NCBI GenBank assembly: GCA_030433255.1
Contig: JAUIMI010000002.1
Span: 1 to 64,000, forward strand
Source: a bacterium
GTDB lineage: Bacteria > Patescibacteriota > Minisyncoccia > Phycocordibacterales > UBA1006
DNA: 64,000 nt
Direction of reading: 5' to 3'
A model generated the notes under the pieces. It ran no database searches. It was given only the letters and a program-made list of their open reading frames with translations, and was not told the DNA's origin. Made by a program: the position numbers and the translations under genes. The stretch's first letter is position 1; each line of letters starts with the position of its first letter. Of this stretch, positions 46,580 to 54,503 are shown piece after piece.

Positions 46580-47242
46580 TTATTTTAAGTAATTCATTAA
46601 CCCAAACCAATTCTTGTTTGTGTAGTTATTATTCTTCGGATTATCAAGCCTAAGTTGCTCAAGCGTGTATCCTGATTTCCCATAGTTGCACGACCAACAA
46701 GATGTTATTAAGTTCTCAAGATTTGTTTTACCTCCAAGGTTCCAAGGAATAATATGATCAGCATTAGCACGTGAAGCAAGAACAATACCATGTCGTTGTC
46801 TATTAGTTCCCGTTGATCTGAAGTGGTCGCTACCGACCAAATCTTCATATTTCTTTAATATTTTTTTTGAAATAACTTTTCCACCACAATACTGACATGT
46901 GTAATCATCACGCTTAAATACATCTTCTGCGTATTTTTCTGGTGAACGTAAAGGGTCACATATACTATCTTTTAATTTATTACTTGGTATTTGAAGTATC
47001 TTATTTCTGAATCTCCCTGATACCTGACCGTGTTCTATATACCAGTCTTGTAAATCAGTGTTTCGTATAGTTTTTAGTACCTCAATAGATTCATTAATAT
47101 CACCTTGTGTAGCTAATTTGAATGCTTGCTCAAAGATGTCTATTTGTTCTGAAAACCATGTTGGTGGTTGAAGTGGAGTTTTTTCATTCCATAAAGAGAT
47201 ATCTATCCCTAGTTCATCGCATTGTGATTTTCCTCTGCACAT
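46580..47242 (-). CDS. HNH endonuclease
   Basis: A 220-aa protein with a C-terminal HNH nuclease: zinc pairs CQYCGG and CWSCN bracket the catalytic ADHIIPWNLGGKTNLENL (about 165-182). The helical N-terminal half is unrecognised. HNH enzymes next to terminases assist DNA packaging in some phages, and others are restriction or homing enzymes. It belongs to the operon-like run XRE, ImmA, small membrane protein, HNH in element B. Confidence 0.85.
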   Translation of the reverse strand: MCRGKSQCDELGIDISLWNEKTPLQPPTWFSEQIDIFEQAFKLATQGDINESIEVLKTIRNTDLQDWYIEHGQVSGRFRNKILQIPSNKLKDSICDPLRSPEKYAEDVFKRDDYTCQYCGGKVISKKILKKYEDLVGSDHFRSTGTNRQRHGIVLASRANADHIIPWNLGGKTNLENLITSCWSCNYGKSGYTLEQLRLDNPKNNNYTNKNWFGLMNYLK

Positions 47243-47243
47243 A

Positions 47244-47444
47244 TTATTGAATCAAAGAGATAACATATGCTAATGCACCTGCTGATACTAGGCTCGCAAT
47301 ACCTGTCTTGAATTTACCGAAAGCAAGCTCAAGAATGTGTCCTATTTGTTTAAAGACCCAAGAAACAAAAAAGTAAATCATTACAATCGGAGTTCCAATG
47401 ATTTTTAAAACAATATTTATTATATTTTCTTTTATATTTCTCAT
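47244..47444 (-). CDS. Small membrane protein
   Basis: A 66-aa protein with a hydrophobic helix (about 16-33) and a C-terminal Ala/Ser/Gly-rich helix (about 46-65). No family recognised. Holin-like size and topology, but no lysis genes are nearby. The stop is adjacent to the HNH gene start. Confidence 0.55.
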   Translation of the reverse strand: MRNIKENIINIVLKIIGTPIVMIYFFVSWVFKQIGHILELAFGKFKTGIASLVSAGALAYVISLIQ

Positions 47445-47451
47445 AATTTTA

Positions 47452-47946
47452 TTAAACGTATTTCAAAACTGCAGGATCTTGAAATCTTCTTGCCATAGCT
47501 TCTTCACTAACCCAATACTTTTTAGCAATATCGGGTATATTAATATTTCCTTTTAAGTCTTTTTTAAGTAACTCGAGCGGCATAAGTAATTCTGCTGCAA
47601 AAGCATTTGCTTCTGTTTCGTGAATAGGATCAGCATCGGTCTTATTAATATCATCTTTTCTTTGTGTATTATGCGAAAGCATAAAATGACCAATTTCATG
47701 GGCAACACTAAAACGCTGTCTGTGTACGTGATGACTACCGTTGTATCCAATCGCTGTTACATCTTCATCTTCAATAAGAAATCCTGATACAGCATCAGAT
47801 AGTTCAAGAGATCCGCACTCAAGACCACTTTCATTTCTTAAATAAGAAATAATATCTCTTAACATTATAGGAGTACTGTTACATCCTGAATCTTTTAATA
47901 ATTTTCTTGCGAGTTTTCTAGCTCGACCAATACTAGCTGTTTCCAT
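47452..47946 (-). CDS. ImmA/IrrE-family metallopeptidase
   Basis: A 164-aa zinc peptidase with HEIGHFMLSH (His, His plus a downstream Glu in ETEANAFAAELLMP). In ICEBs1-type elements ImmA cleaves the XRE repressor to trigger excision. The XRE stop is one base before this start, so they form a classic switch pair. The ATG at 47946 (METASIG) is used; the longer frame overlaps the XRE gene. Confidence 0.9.
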   Translation of the reverse strand: METASIGRARKLARKLLKDSGCNSTPIMLRDIISYLRNESGLECGSLELSDAVSGFLIEDEDVTAIGYNGSHHVHRQRFSVAHEIGHFMLSHNTQRKDDINKTDADPIHETEANAFAAELLMPLELLKKDLKGNINIPDIAKKYWVSEEAMARRFQDPAVLKYV

Positions 47947-47947
47947 A

Positions 47948-48274
47948 TTATTTTCTGTTTTTAAACAGATGGTAAAAATCTTCCATTTTTTTCTTATCAT
48001 CACTACTTAAGTCTTTATCAGCACGAAGAGCATACATGAAGTCTACCTTCTCTGTTTCTTTCCCTAGAAGAGTATTTACATCAACATGTAAAGCATCCGC
48101 AATATTACTTAAAACCTCAGCATTAACCTTCCGTTCTCCACTTTCAATAAGAGAGATTGCCGTAGGACTTGCAAACCCAACTTCTTCTGCAAGATCTGAT
48201 TGTAATAATCCAGCTTCCTCTCGAGCTTCTTTAATTCTATTACCAATAAGGCTATGTTTTGTGTCATTTTTCAT
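47948..48274 (-). CDS. XRE-family repressor (ImmR-like)
   Basis: A 108-aa protein with an N-terminal helix-turn-helix (IGNRIKEAREEAGLLQSDLAEEVGF, split by the turn at about 22-40; TAISLIESGERKVNAEVL) and a C-terminal tail with DKDLSSDDKKKMEDF. The start at 48274 is preferred over 48289, because a TATAAT box ends 6 nt before it. Likely master repressor of element B, cleaved by ImmA. Confidence 0.9.
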   Translation of the reverse strand: MKNDTKHSLIGNRIKEAREEAGLLQSDLAEEVGFASPTAISLIESGERKVNAEVLSNIADALHVDVNTLLGKETEKVDFMYALRADKDLSSDDKKKMEDFYHLFKNRK

Positions 48275-48280
48275 ATTGTC

Positions 48281-48338
48281 ATTATACATTTTTCAAAATA
48301 GTTGACAAGAATATATCATTTTGATAAACTAGATATAT
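48281..48338. promoter_or_regulatory. Divergent promoters and operator of the XRE switch
   Basis: Minus strand: TTGTCA (48303-48308), a 16-bp spacer and TATAAT (48281-48286), 6 nt before the XRE ATG. Plus strand: TTGACA (48302-48307) overlaps the other -35, with TAAACT near 48325. ATATATC (48311-48317) and GATATAT (48332-48338) form a candidate XRE operator. Confidence 0.65.
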
Positions 48339-48384
48339 CAGATTAAAAGTCTGTATTTTATAAGAACTAATCAAATAAAGCTAT

Positions 48385-48660
48385 ATGAACACATTGATGA
48401 TTTCATACGACCTTATTGCCCCAGGAAGAGGATACGAAGCCTTAAGAAGTTTCATTGAATCTCCATACTCAAAGTGGGCAAAACCAGTTGAATCGCTCTA
48501 TCTGATTAAAACCAATAAAACTGCTGAGGCATATCGTAATGAATTACAATCCTATCTTGATACTAATGATAAGGTTATTGTCATCGATGTCACAGGAAAA
48601 GCGGCAGCATGGAAAGGTTTACCAGATACAGTATCGAACTGGATTAAATCAAATTTATAA
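48385..48660 (+). CDS. Small SinR/Cas2-fold-like protein
   Basis: A 91-aa alpha/beta protein. The pattern MISYDLIAPGRGYEALRSFI, ESLYLIKTNKTAEAYRNEL and KVIVIDVTGKAAAW is like small ferredoxin-fold proteins annotated SinR- or Cas2-like. There is no Cas1 or CRISPR array, so adaptation is not implied. It is the first rightward gene of element B and is probably repressed by XRE. Confidence 0.6.
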   Translation: MNTLMISYDLIAPGRGYEALRSFIESPYSKWAKPVESLYLIKTNKTAEAYRNELQSYLDTNDKVIVIDVTGKAAAWKGLPDTVSNWIKSNL

Positions 48661-48674
48661 GAATTAATTTAATT

Positions 48675-49256
48675 ATGACATGGGACATAAAAAAACAACA
48701 AGCTCAAAAGTTGCAACAACAGCAAGCAAAGCGTTACGAAGCAAAAGCACTTCAAGAACAACAAAACGTCTTGCTGGAAGTGCGCTTTCACAGAAGCACC
48801 GACGAGGATCAAAAAAATAGTATGAATTATAAACTTGAACTTAAGCCTGCTGAAATGAAGAAGGGCCAGAAGTATAAGATTATGCAGATTACCGACCTTA
48901 CCTTTCATTCCCCAAACAGACGACCTACAAAGTCTATTGGTGAAAAAGTAAAAGAATCATTTAACACAAATGAACCAGGGAGAATCTATCAAAATCTTGA
49001 AAAGATTGAACCTAATGAATCCGAAGAAGCAGAACAAGGCGAAGGGTTTATAAAAATGACAATTTTGAATCAATTACACAATGATCCAAGCTTTATAAAA
49101 ATGCTTCAAGAGGAAGAAGCAAAGGGGTATAAAGTTCTTCTTTCATTTCCAAAAAGTGGAGTTCCTATATATGCAGGAAAAGACTCTGTTGAATTTATGG
49201 AAAGCAAGAAAGGACAAAGACTTTTGCGTAGAATTGCGAAAGAGAAAAAATCATAA
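48675..49256 (+). CDS. Unknown charged protein (element B)
   Basis: A 193-aa protein with a Gln/Lys-rich N-terminal helix (QQAQKLQQQQAKRYEAK), a central beta-rich part (LLEVRFHRS, MNYKLELKP, YKIMQITDLTF) and a basic C-terminal helix. No family recognised. Between the early gene and the methyltransferase, probably one transcript. Confidence 0.6.
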   Translation: MTWDIKKQQAQKLQQQQAKRYEAKALQEQQNVLLEVRFHRSTDEDQKNSMNYKLELKPAEMKKGQKYKIMQITDLTFHSPNRRPTKSIGEKVKESFNTNEPGRIYQNLEKIEPNESEEAEQGEGFIKMTILNQLHNDPSFIKMLQEEEAKGYKVLLSFPKSGVPIYAGKDSVEFMESKKGQRLLRRIAKEKKS

Positions 49257-49325
49257 TATAATGATTGTATTAACTGAATATTTGCTTTTGCGTAGTAAAA
49301 AGCAAGTAGTGTATCGCTCCGAGCC

Positions 49326-49395
49326 ATGCCTATTTCGCGCAAGAAATAAACTGTAGGTTGTCTACCTCTGTTTGTTTCGTGTGCGAAGTAGGCAT
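49326..49395 (+). other. Long stem-loop upstream of methyltransferase B
   Basis: A 70-nt hairpin: arms 49326-49340 and 49381-49395 pair over 15 bp (ATGCCTA / TAGGCAT outermost), continued by 49341-49351 with 49370-49380 and a GTAG / CTAC top stem. A T-rich run follows. It could be a terminator, an RNA element or a single-strand recombination site. Confidence 0.6.
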
Positions 49396-49437
49396 TTTCT
49401 ATTTCCACATTTTATTTATATAAATGGAAATAACGCT

Positions 49438-50718
49438 ATGAAAAAATTAGCATGGACGACGGTCAAAAAACGTATATCGGATTTAATCCCACAAGAGATC
49501 AATCCAAGAAAAATATCAGATAAACAAATGTCTGATTTAAAGAAATCACTCAAGAAATATAACTTGGTTGAAATACCTGTTGTAGATCTTGATAACAAAA
49601 TATTAGCTGGTCATCAAAGGCTACTAGCTCTCAAGGTTCTAGGTCGTGGTGACGAAGAAATAGATGTTCGGATTCCGAATAGGAAATTAACAGACAAAGA
49701 AGCCAAGCAGTACCTCATCGCTAGCAATAAGCTTGGCGGTGAATGGGATTATGATCTCCTAAAACACTTTGAACTAGAAATATTATCAGATGCAGGATTC
49801 GATGATATGGAACTGGTATCATTTTGGGACAAAGAAAATGAATCTATTGATGATGATTTTGATGTAGATAAAGAAGTTAAGAAGATCCACAACCCAACGA
49901 CAGAACGTGGAGACCTGATAATCATGGGCGATCACCGCCTGTTGTGTTCAAGTGCGACAGATACAAATGCTGTGCTCAAACTATTCAATGGAGATAAAGC
50001 ATCTATGTACTATTCGGATCCTCCTTTTAATATAGGGCTTTCATACGACAAAGGCGTTGGAAATAAATCTAACTATGGAGGCAATGTGGACGATTCAAAA
50101 ACCCCAGAAGCATACAAAGAATTTATCAATAAAACACTTCAAAGTGCACTTCCGGTACTCACCAAAGATACTCATGTATTTATGTGGTGTGATGAAGCGT
50201 GGGTGTGGGTATTTCAAACTTTATATAACGAAATAGGTATCAAAAACCGAAGACTGAATATTTGGTTGAAAAATAATTCGTCACCGACGCCGCAAGTAGC
50301 ATTTAACAAGGCTACAGAGTTCTGTGTGTACGGAACAATCGGATCCCCATTCCTTTCGCCTAATGTTAAAAACCTCAATGAGATTCAAAACAAAGATGCA
50401 GGAACTGGAAATGATTTATTTGAATATGTAACCAATGTCTGGGCAACGAAACGATTAGCAGGTTCAAAATACAATCATCCGACAGAAAAAAATCCAGAAC
50501 TTCATGAAAAAGCGATTCTCCGTTGTACGAAACCAGGGGATATTATCTTTGATTCATTTTCAGGATCAGCAAGTACGATGATCTGTGCGGAGCAACTTGA
50601 TAGAAAAGTATATTCAACAGAATTATCAGAAGTATTCTGTGATTTAGCAATACGCCGTTATGAAAAGCTCACAGGTAAGAAGGCTGAGGTAATCAAAAAC
50701 TATTATGAAGAAGTCTAA
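49438..50718 (+). CDS. ParB-like domain fused to DNA methyltransferase (element B)
   Basis: A 426-aa paralogue of 31901-33187 with the same architecture: ParB-type VEIPVVDLDNKILAGHQR, catalytic SDPPFNIGLSY and SAM site FDSFSGSAST. Protein identity is very high while many third codon positions differ. The ATG at 49438 matches the start of the other copy. The stop overlaps the terminase small subunit by 14 nt. Confidence 0.9.
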   Translation: MKKLAWTTVKKRISDLIPQEINPRKISDKQMSDLKKSLKKYNLVEIPVVDLDNKILAGHQRLLALKVLGRGDEEIDVRIPNRKLTDKEAKQYLIASNKLGGEWDYDLLKHFELEILSDAGFDDMELVSFWDKENESIDDDFDVDKEVKKIHNPTTERGDLIIMGDHRLLCSSATDTNAVLKLFNGDKASMYYSDPPFNIGLSYDKGVGNKSNYGGNVDDSKTPEAYKEFINKTLQSALPVLTKDTHVFMWCDEAWVWVFQTLYNEIGIKNRRLNIWLKNNSSPTPQVAFNKATEFCVYGTIGSPFLSPNVKNLNEIQNKDAGTGNDLFEYVTNVWATKRLAGSKYNHPTEKNPELHEKAILRCTKPGDIIFDSFSGSASTMICAEQLDRKVYSTELSEVFCDLAIRRYEKLTGKKAEVIKNYYEEV

Positions 50719-51112
50719 GGTTACCAAACAATTCTTAGAAGAACTGAAGAAAGTTCCGATCGTTCAGGTGGCTTGTGAGAAGACAGGAATCTCACGAAAT
50801 AGTGTGTATCGATGGCGACGAAAAGACAAAAAGTTTGCAGAGGAAATGGATATCGCTATGACTGAGGGCGTGGCTTTTGTAAACGATATGTCAGAAAGTC
50901 AGTTACTCACAATGATCAAAGAGAAATCTTTTCCTGCGATACGTTTTTGGTTGCAACATCGAAATGATAACTACAGAAACAAGCTTGAAGTTACGACCAA
51001 AGAACGAGTTGATGAACTCACTCCTGAACAGCAAAAAGTTGTTAAACAGGCACTTAAACTCGCTTCATTAACGAAGCAAAAATCTATTAGAAGAATTAAG
51101 AATAACAAATAA
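50705..51112 (+). CDS. Terminase small subunit-like protein (element B)
   Basis: A 135-aa protein with an N-terminal helix-turn-helix (VACEKTGISRNSVYRWRR, about 20-37), a helical middle (AEEMDIAMTEGVAFVND) and a basic C-terminus. The pattern and the place before a large terminase fit DNA recognition for packaging. It is intact, unlike the element A copy. Confidence 0.8.
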   Translation: MKKSKVTKQFLEELKKVPIVQVACEKTGISRNSVYRWRRKDKKFAEEMDIAMTEGVAFVNDMSESQLLTMIKEKSFPAIRFWLQHRNDNYRNKLEVTTKERVDELTPEQQKVVKQALKLASLTKQKSIRRIKNNK

Positions 51113-51117
51113 CGCTT

Positions 51118-52632
51118 ATGAAAAAACCAAAAGCAAATGCGGTTATCGGTACCGCTCTCATCAATCAGATGATGAAAGACCGATCAATACGAACAAGCAT
51201 CACGAAAGATAGCTTCTTGTATTTCTTTCACTTTTACTACGCTCACTATGTACAGTATGCAACAGCAGACTTTCAAAAAGAGATTATTCACCATCTCGAA
51301 AAAAGCCATAAAGAAAACTTCTATGTCTGTGCTTTTCGAGGGTCAGGTAAATCAACGATGGTGACTACCGCGTATCCAATTTGGTCAATCCTTGGTAAAC
51401 AGCAAAAGAAATTTGTGATGATTTTTACGCAGACACGTGTACAAGCAAAACAACATATGATGAATATCAGGCATGAACTTGAGGGAAATAGAATGTTAAA
51501 AAATGATCTTGGTCCTTTTCAAGAAGAAAGTGATGAATGGGGTTCATATTCATTAGTGTTCAAAAAGCATGGTGCACGAATCACGGTTGCATCAAGTGAA
51601 CAAAGTATTCGTGGTTCACGTCACAATCAGCACCGACCAGATCTCTTTATCTGTGATGATGTTGAAGACGTGCAATCTACTAAAACTCGTGAAGGGCGAA
51701 ACAAGACCTATAACTGGTTACGAAGTGAAGTAGTTCCAGCAGGTGACAAAAATACACGACTGATCATCGTTGGGAACTTACTCCATGAAGATTCACTCCT
51801 TATGCGAATCAAAGGTGAAGTAGAAACTGAAAAGACGGGAGGAATATTTAAGATGTATCCACTTATTGACCATAATGATCAGTGTATCTGGACAGGTAAA
51901 TACCCTGATGAAAAAGCCCTTGAAAATGAGAAGAAGAAAGTTGCTAATGAAAATGCATGGCAACGTGAATATTTACTTCGTATTATTCCAACTGATGATC
52001 AAGTTATCTATCCTGAATGGATTCAATACTATGACGAACTACCAGGAGAGAATCATAAGGGGTATCGTGGGACCTATGCGGGAGTTGATCTTGCGATCTC
52101 TTCAAAAGATTCTGCTGATGACACGGCTGTTGTATTTGCTCATGTATATTCACGAGCTGAGAAAATGCGTATCTATATTTTACCGAATCCAATTGCCAAA
52201 AAGATTAATTTCCCTGCACAGGTAGATCTCATGAAAGATATTCGCAATACACATATGACAAAAAGTAGTGATGAGTTGTTTGTTGAAAGTGTTGCGTATC
52301 AGGAAGCCCTACCGCAAATGCTTGAACATCATGGTGTGAAAGCGACCTCAATTAAACCCAAGGGTGACAAACGAACACGGCTGGCTCTAACCTCAACCGC
52401 AATCAAATCTGGGAAAATTAAATTTCCACGCCAAGGGTGCGAGCAACTTATTGAGCAACTTGTCGGATTTGGTGTTGAAAAACATGATGATCTAGCTGAT
52501 GCCTTTTCACTTTTGATTAACTCAACAATGGATAAACATGCGGGAGAAGGAACTATTTTTATGTTCTTTGTTGGAGGAAATAGTAGTAGTGACGATACGG
52601 TTTATTATAGTAGTTATGTTGATGTGGATTAA
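51118..52632 (+). CDS. Phage-type terminase large subunit (element B)
   Basis: A 504-aa packaging ATPase/nuclease: FRGSGKST (73-80), LFICDDVED and the nuclease motifs YAGVDLAIS, FVESVAYQ and HDDLADAFS. Similar to the element A copy but clearly diverged. No capsid, portal or tail gene follows; a DGR comes next on the opposite strand. DNA of the element may be packaged by a helper phage (inference). Confidence 0.88.
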   Translation: MKKPKANAVIGTALINQMMKDRSIRTSITKDSFLYFFHFYYAHYVQYATADFQKEIIHHLEKSHKENFYVCAFRGSGKSTMVTTAYPIWSILGKQQKKFVMIFTQTRVQAKQHMMNIRHELEGNRMLKNDLGPFQEESDEWGSYSLVFKKHGARITVASSEQSIRGSRHNQHRPDLFICDDVEDVQSTKTREGRNKTYNWLRSEVVPAGDKNTRLIIVGNLLHEDSLLMRIKGEVETEKTGGIFKMYPLIDHNDQCIWTGKYPDEKALENEKKKVANENAWQREYLLRIIPTDDQVIYPEWIQYYDELPGENHKGYRGTYAGVDLAISSKDSADDTAVVFAHVYSRAEKMRIYILPNPIAKKINFPAQVDLMKDIRNTHMTKSSDELFVESVAYQEALPQMLEHHGVKATSIKPKGDKRTRLALTSTAIKSGKIKFPRQGCEQLIEQLVGFGVEKHDDLADAFSLLINSTMDKHAGEGTIFMFFVGGNSSSDDTVYYSSYVDVD

Positions 52633-52639
52633 AGATCTA

Positions 52640-52674
52640 TTAAAAAATACTATCTTAATGATGGTATTTTTTAA
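52640..52674. terminator. Bidirectional terminator
   Basis: TTAAAAAATACTATC / GATGGTATTTTTTAA between convergent terminase and reverse transcriptase genes; it overlaps the stop of the latter. Confidence 0.85.
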
Positions 52675-53599
52675 TATCTAAAATTTCTTGCTTTAACTTG
52701 TGACCATCACCATGTTTCAACATTCCGAGATATGATTGAACACTTTCGTCTGCGTATTCTTTTTGACTTAGTTTTTTGAACATTCTTCGTTTTGTTACCG
52801 TCCGCAGGGTTCTATGTTTTGGAAAATGAACCCAGCCGAGAAAGTCTACACCTGACGCCAAAGTGGTGATTGAAACTTTTTTAGGATGCAATTGTAATTT
52901 CAACTTAGTTTCAAGAAAAATATTAATATCTTTTAGGTAATTTTCTAAGATAGATTTATCAGTATCGAGTATAACAAAATCATCAGCATAGCGAATATAA
53001 TATCTTGCCTTGAGTTTGTGTTTTACCCATTGATCAAACTCGTTCATGTATATATTGACGAGAAGTTGCGATGTGAGGTTACCAAGTGGCAACCCTTTGT
53101 CTGGTGAGGTATGAAAACTATCAATAATATGACTCAGTAAATTTACCGTATTAGTATCATGAATATGTTTCTTCAAGATATCTTTCAGTATTTGATGGTC
53201 TATACTGGCAAAGAATTTTTTAATATCACATTTCAAAATCCACACTGTTTTGGTTTTATTCTTGCTCACCTTGTTACACATCTTTTTAAAAGCAATTAAC
53301 GCGCGGTGCGTTCCCTTATTCTTTCGTGATGAATAGGAGTGAGCAATAAATTGTTTATCAAAATAAGGATATAAAATTCTGAAAATAGCATGATGTAGCA
53401 ATCGGTCGCGAACGCTCGCCTTGTGAATATCACGAGGTTTAGGATCATTTATTTTAAAAGCTTCGTATTTTGAATGTTGGTAATTTCTATTTTTCAAATC
53501 ATTATGCAGTGAAAATATTTCTGCCATCAAGCGTAGCGCAAATTCAAAAACATCTTTCCTGCTCTTCTTTCCTTTTTCAAATTCATGCCAAGAGATCAA
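52655..53599 (-). CDS. DGR reverse transcriptase
   Basis: A 314-aa reverse transcriptase of the diversity-generating type: CDIKKFFASID (motif A, about 124-134), GLPLGNLTSQ (the DGR-type SQ motif, 169-178), IRYADDFVI (YADD 204-207) and FLGW. No maturase or nuclease domain, unlike group II introns. The TTG at 53599 is the first usual start, but the frame is open upstream and encodes YDSIISSENILI, which looks like the conserved RT N-terminus, so the true start may be 15 or more codons earlier. It copies the template repeat with errors at adenines. Confidence 0.92.
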   Translation of the reverse strand: MISWHEFEKGKKSRKDVFEFALRLMAEIFSLHNDLKNRNYQHSKYEAFKINDPKPRDIHKASVRDRLLHHAIFRILYPYFDKQFIAHSYSSRKNKGTHRALIAFKKMCNKVSKNKTKTVWILKCDIKKFFASIDHQILKDILKKHIHDTNTVNLLSHIIDSFHTSPDKGLPLGNLTSQLLVNIYMNEFDQWVKHKLKARYYIRYADDFVILDTDKSILENYLKDINIFLETKLKLQLHPKKVSITTLASGVDFLGWVHFPKHRTLRTVTKRRMFKKLSQKEYADESVQSYLGMLKHGDGHKLKQEILDIKKYHH

Positions 53600-53654
53600 G
53601 ATATTTTCACTTGATATGATAGAATCATAGTTATTATGACTGTTAAAAATGCTA

Positions 53655-53665
53655 CCCCCCCCCCC
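53655..53665. repeat. Poly-C tract of 11
   Basis: The only long C-run noted in an AT-rich window. It lies between the divergent starts of the RT and the Avd-like gene. With 12 (or 9) C the ATG at 53636 would read into the Avd frame. Confidence 0.85.
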
Positions 53666-53676
53666 GACAACCTGTC

Positions 53677-54012
53677 GTGATCCAAAAGCTCAAGTCTGCT
53701 TTCTCTGATTGGATTAGTATTGCTCCACATGTACCTAAGATAGCACGTTATGGATTGGGTGCGAAAATTGAAAGTTCTTTTGTTTCACTATTAGATATTG
53801 CTCATCAAGCCGTCTTTGCAAAAACTGAAAGAAAAGGAACATTGATTGACCACGCTATTATACGACTTGATACCTTATCGTTCTTTTTACATATTGCGTA
53901 TGAGAATAAACTGGTTCCTCAGAAGAAATACTTGATACTTGCCGAGAAACTGGCTGATATCGGTAAAAATCTTGGTGGTTGGAAGAAATTTATTGAAAGT
54001 AAATTAAAATAA
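53677..54012 (+). CDS. Avd-like DGR accessory protein (frame broken at poly-C)
   Basis: A 111-aa four-helix-bundle protein: VPKIARYGLGAKIESSFVSLL, ALKTER-like AKTERKGTLIDHA, LDTLSFFLHIAYE and LGGWKKFIES match accessory variability determinant proteins, which bind DGR RT and the template RNA. The listed GTG start (53677) is poor. The ATG at 53636 followed by MTVKNATPP would, with one more C, continue as RQPVVIQKLK, giving a more complete N-terminus. It is transcribed opposite to RT and template repeat, which is unusual. Confidence 0.75.
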   Translation: MIQKLKSAFSDWISIAPHVPKIARYGLGAKIESSFVSLLDIAHQAVFAKTERKGTLIDHAIIRLDTLSFFLHIAYENKLVPQKKYLILAEKLADIGKNLGGWKKFIESKLK

Positions 54013-54044
54013 AAAAACTCCTTGATATATTTCAACCAAGGAGA
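54012..54044 (-). terminator. Terminator of the template-repeat RNA
   Basis: Read on the minus strand: CTCCTTG ... CAAGGAG followed by TTTTTTTATTTT, just after the template repeat. It implies a discrete TR transcript. Confidence 0.75.
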
Positions 54045-54056
54045 AAGAGTATGTTT

Positions 54057-54167
54057 CAGGTACCACAATGCGATGAGCATTGCTCGCATTCCACACATTG
54101 TCGTTCGACAAGTGGTTCACGTTCACCTTCAGCTCACCAGAGTTGAAGTTCACGTTCGCAACGAAGA
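54057..54167 (-). repeat. DGR template repeat (TR)
   Basis: 111 bp aligned without gaps to the variable repeat at 54533-54643. All 15 differences fall on T of the plus strand, that is on A of the TR strand (54061, 54074, 54080, 54081, 54084, 54098, 54101, 54105, 54116, 54117, 54122, 54129, 54144, 54150, 54156); no other base differs. Read in the target frame it carries several AAC codons, the usual DGR design. The stretch 54168-54503 beyond it holds no gene, only a 20-bp near-palindrome at 54300-54319 and the target terminator. Confidence 0.95.
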
Positions 54168-54448
54168 TTTGAGGAATAATCCACCTGTATCACCATACCT
54201 TCATTGCTGTCGGTATTGTATTTTATTCGGAACCAAGAGTTCACCAGATTATTCCACCTACAAACTATTTTTTATTTACTCGAAATAATATTCACGCTCT
54301 ATACAGACGTGTCCGTATACATTCTGGATTACTATTTCAAGATACCTTTTATGTTGAGTATCAATGATGAGTACCAAACATAACAAAAGAGTACGTGTAT
54401 AGTATATATCAAAAAATAATTTTTTCCTGCTGGCAAAATATAATAAGA

Positions 54449-54482
54449 AAAAAGACCCAATCTTTGAAAAAGAAAGGGTCTA
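54449..54482 (-). terminator. Terminator of the DGR target gene
   Basis: AGACCC / GGGTCT stem with a T-run on the minus strand, 22 bp after the target stop. A hairpin just downstream of VR is also a known DGR targeting feature. Confidence 0.7.
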
Positions 54483-54503
54483 AGGTATTGAGGATCTAAG
54501 AGT

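Noticed and set aside
52655-53599. Group II intron reverse transcriptase
   Set aside because: No maturase or HNH domain; the SQ motif and the adjacent TR/VR pair show a DGR.
54022-54288. Plus-strand open frame over the template repeat
   Set aside because: It is a by-product of the TR; the adenine signature and terminator put function on the minus strand.
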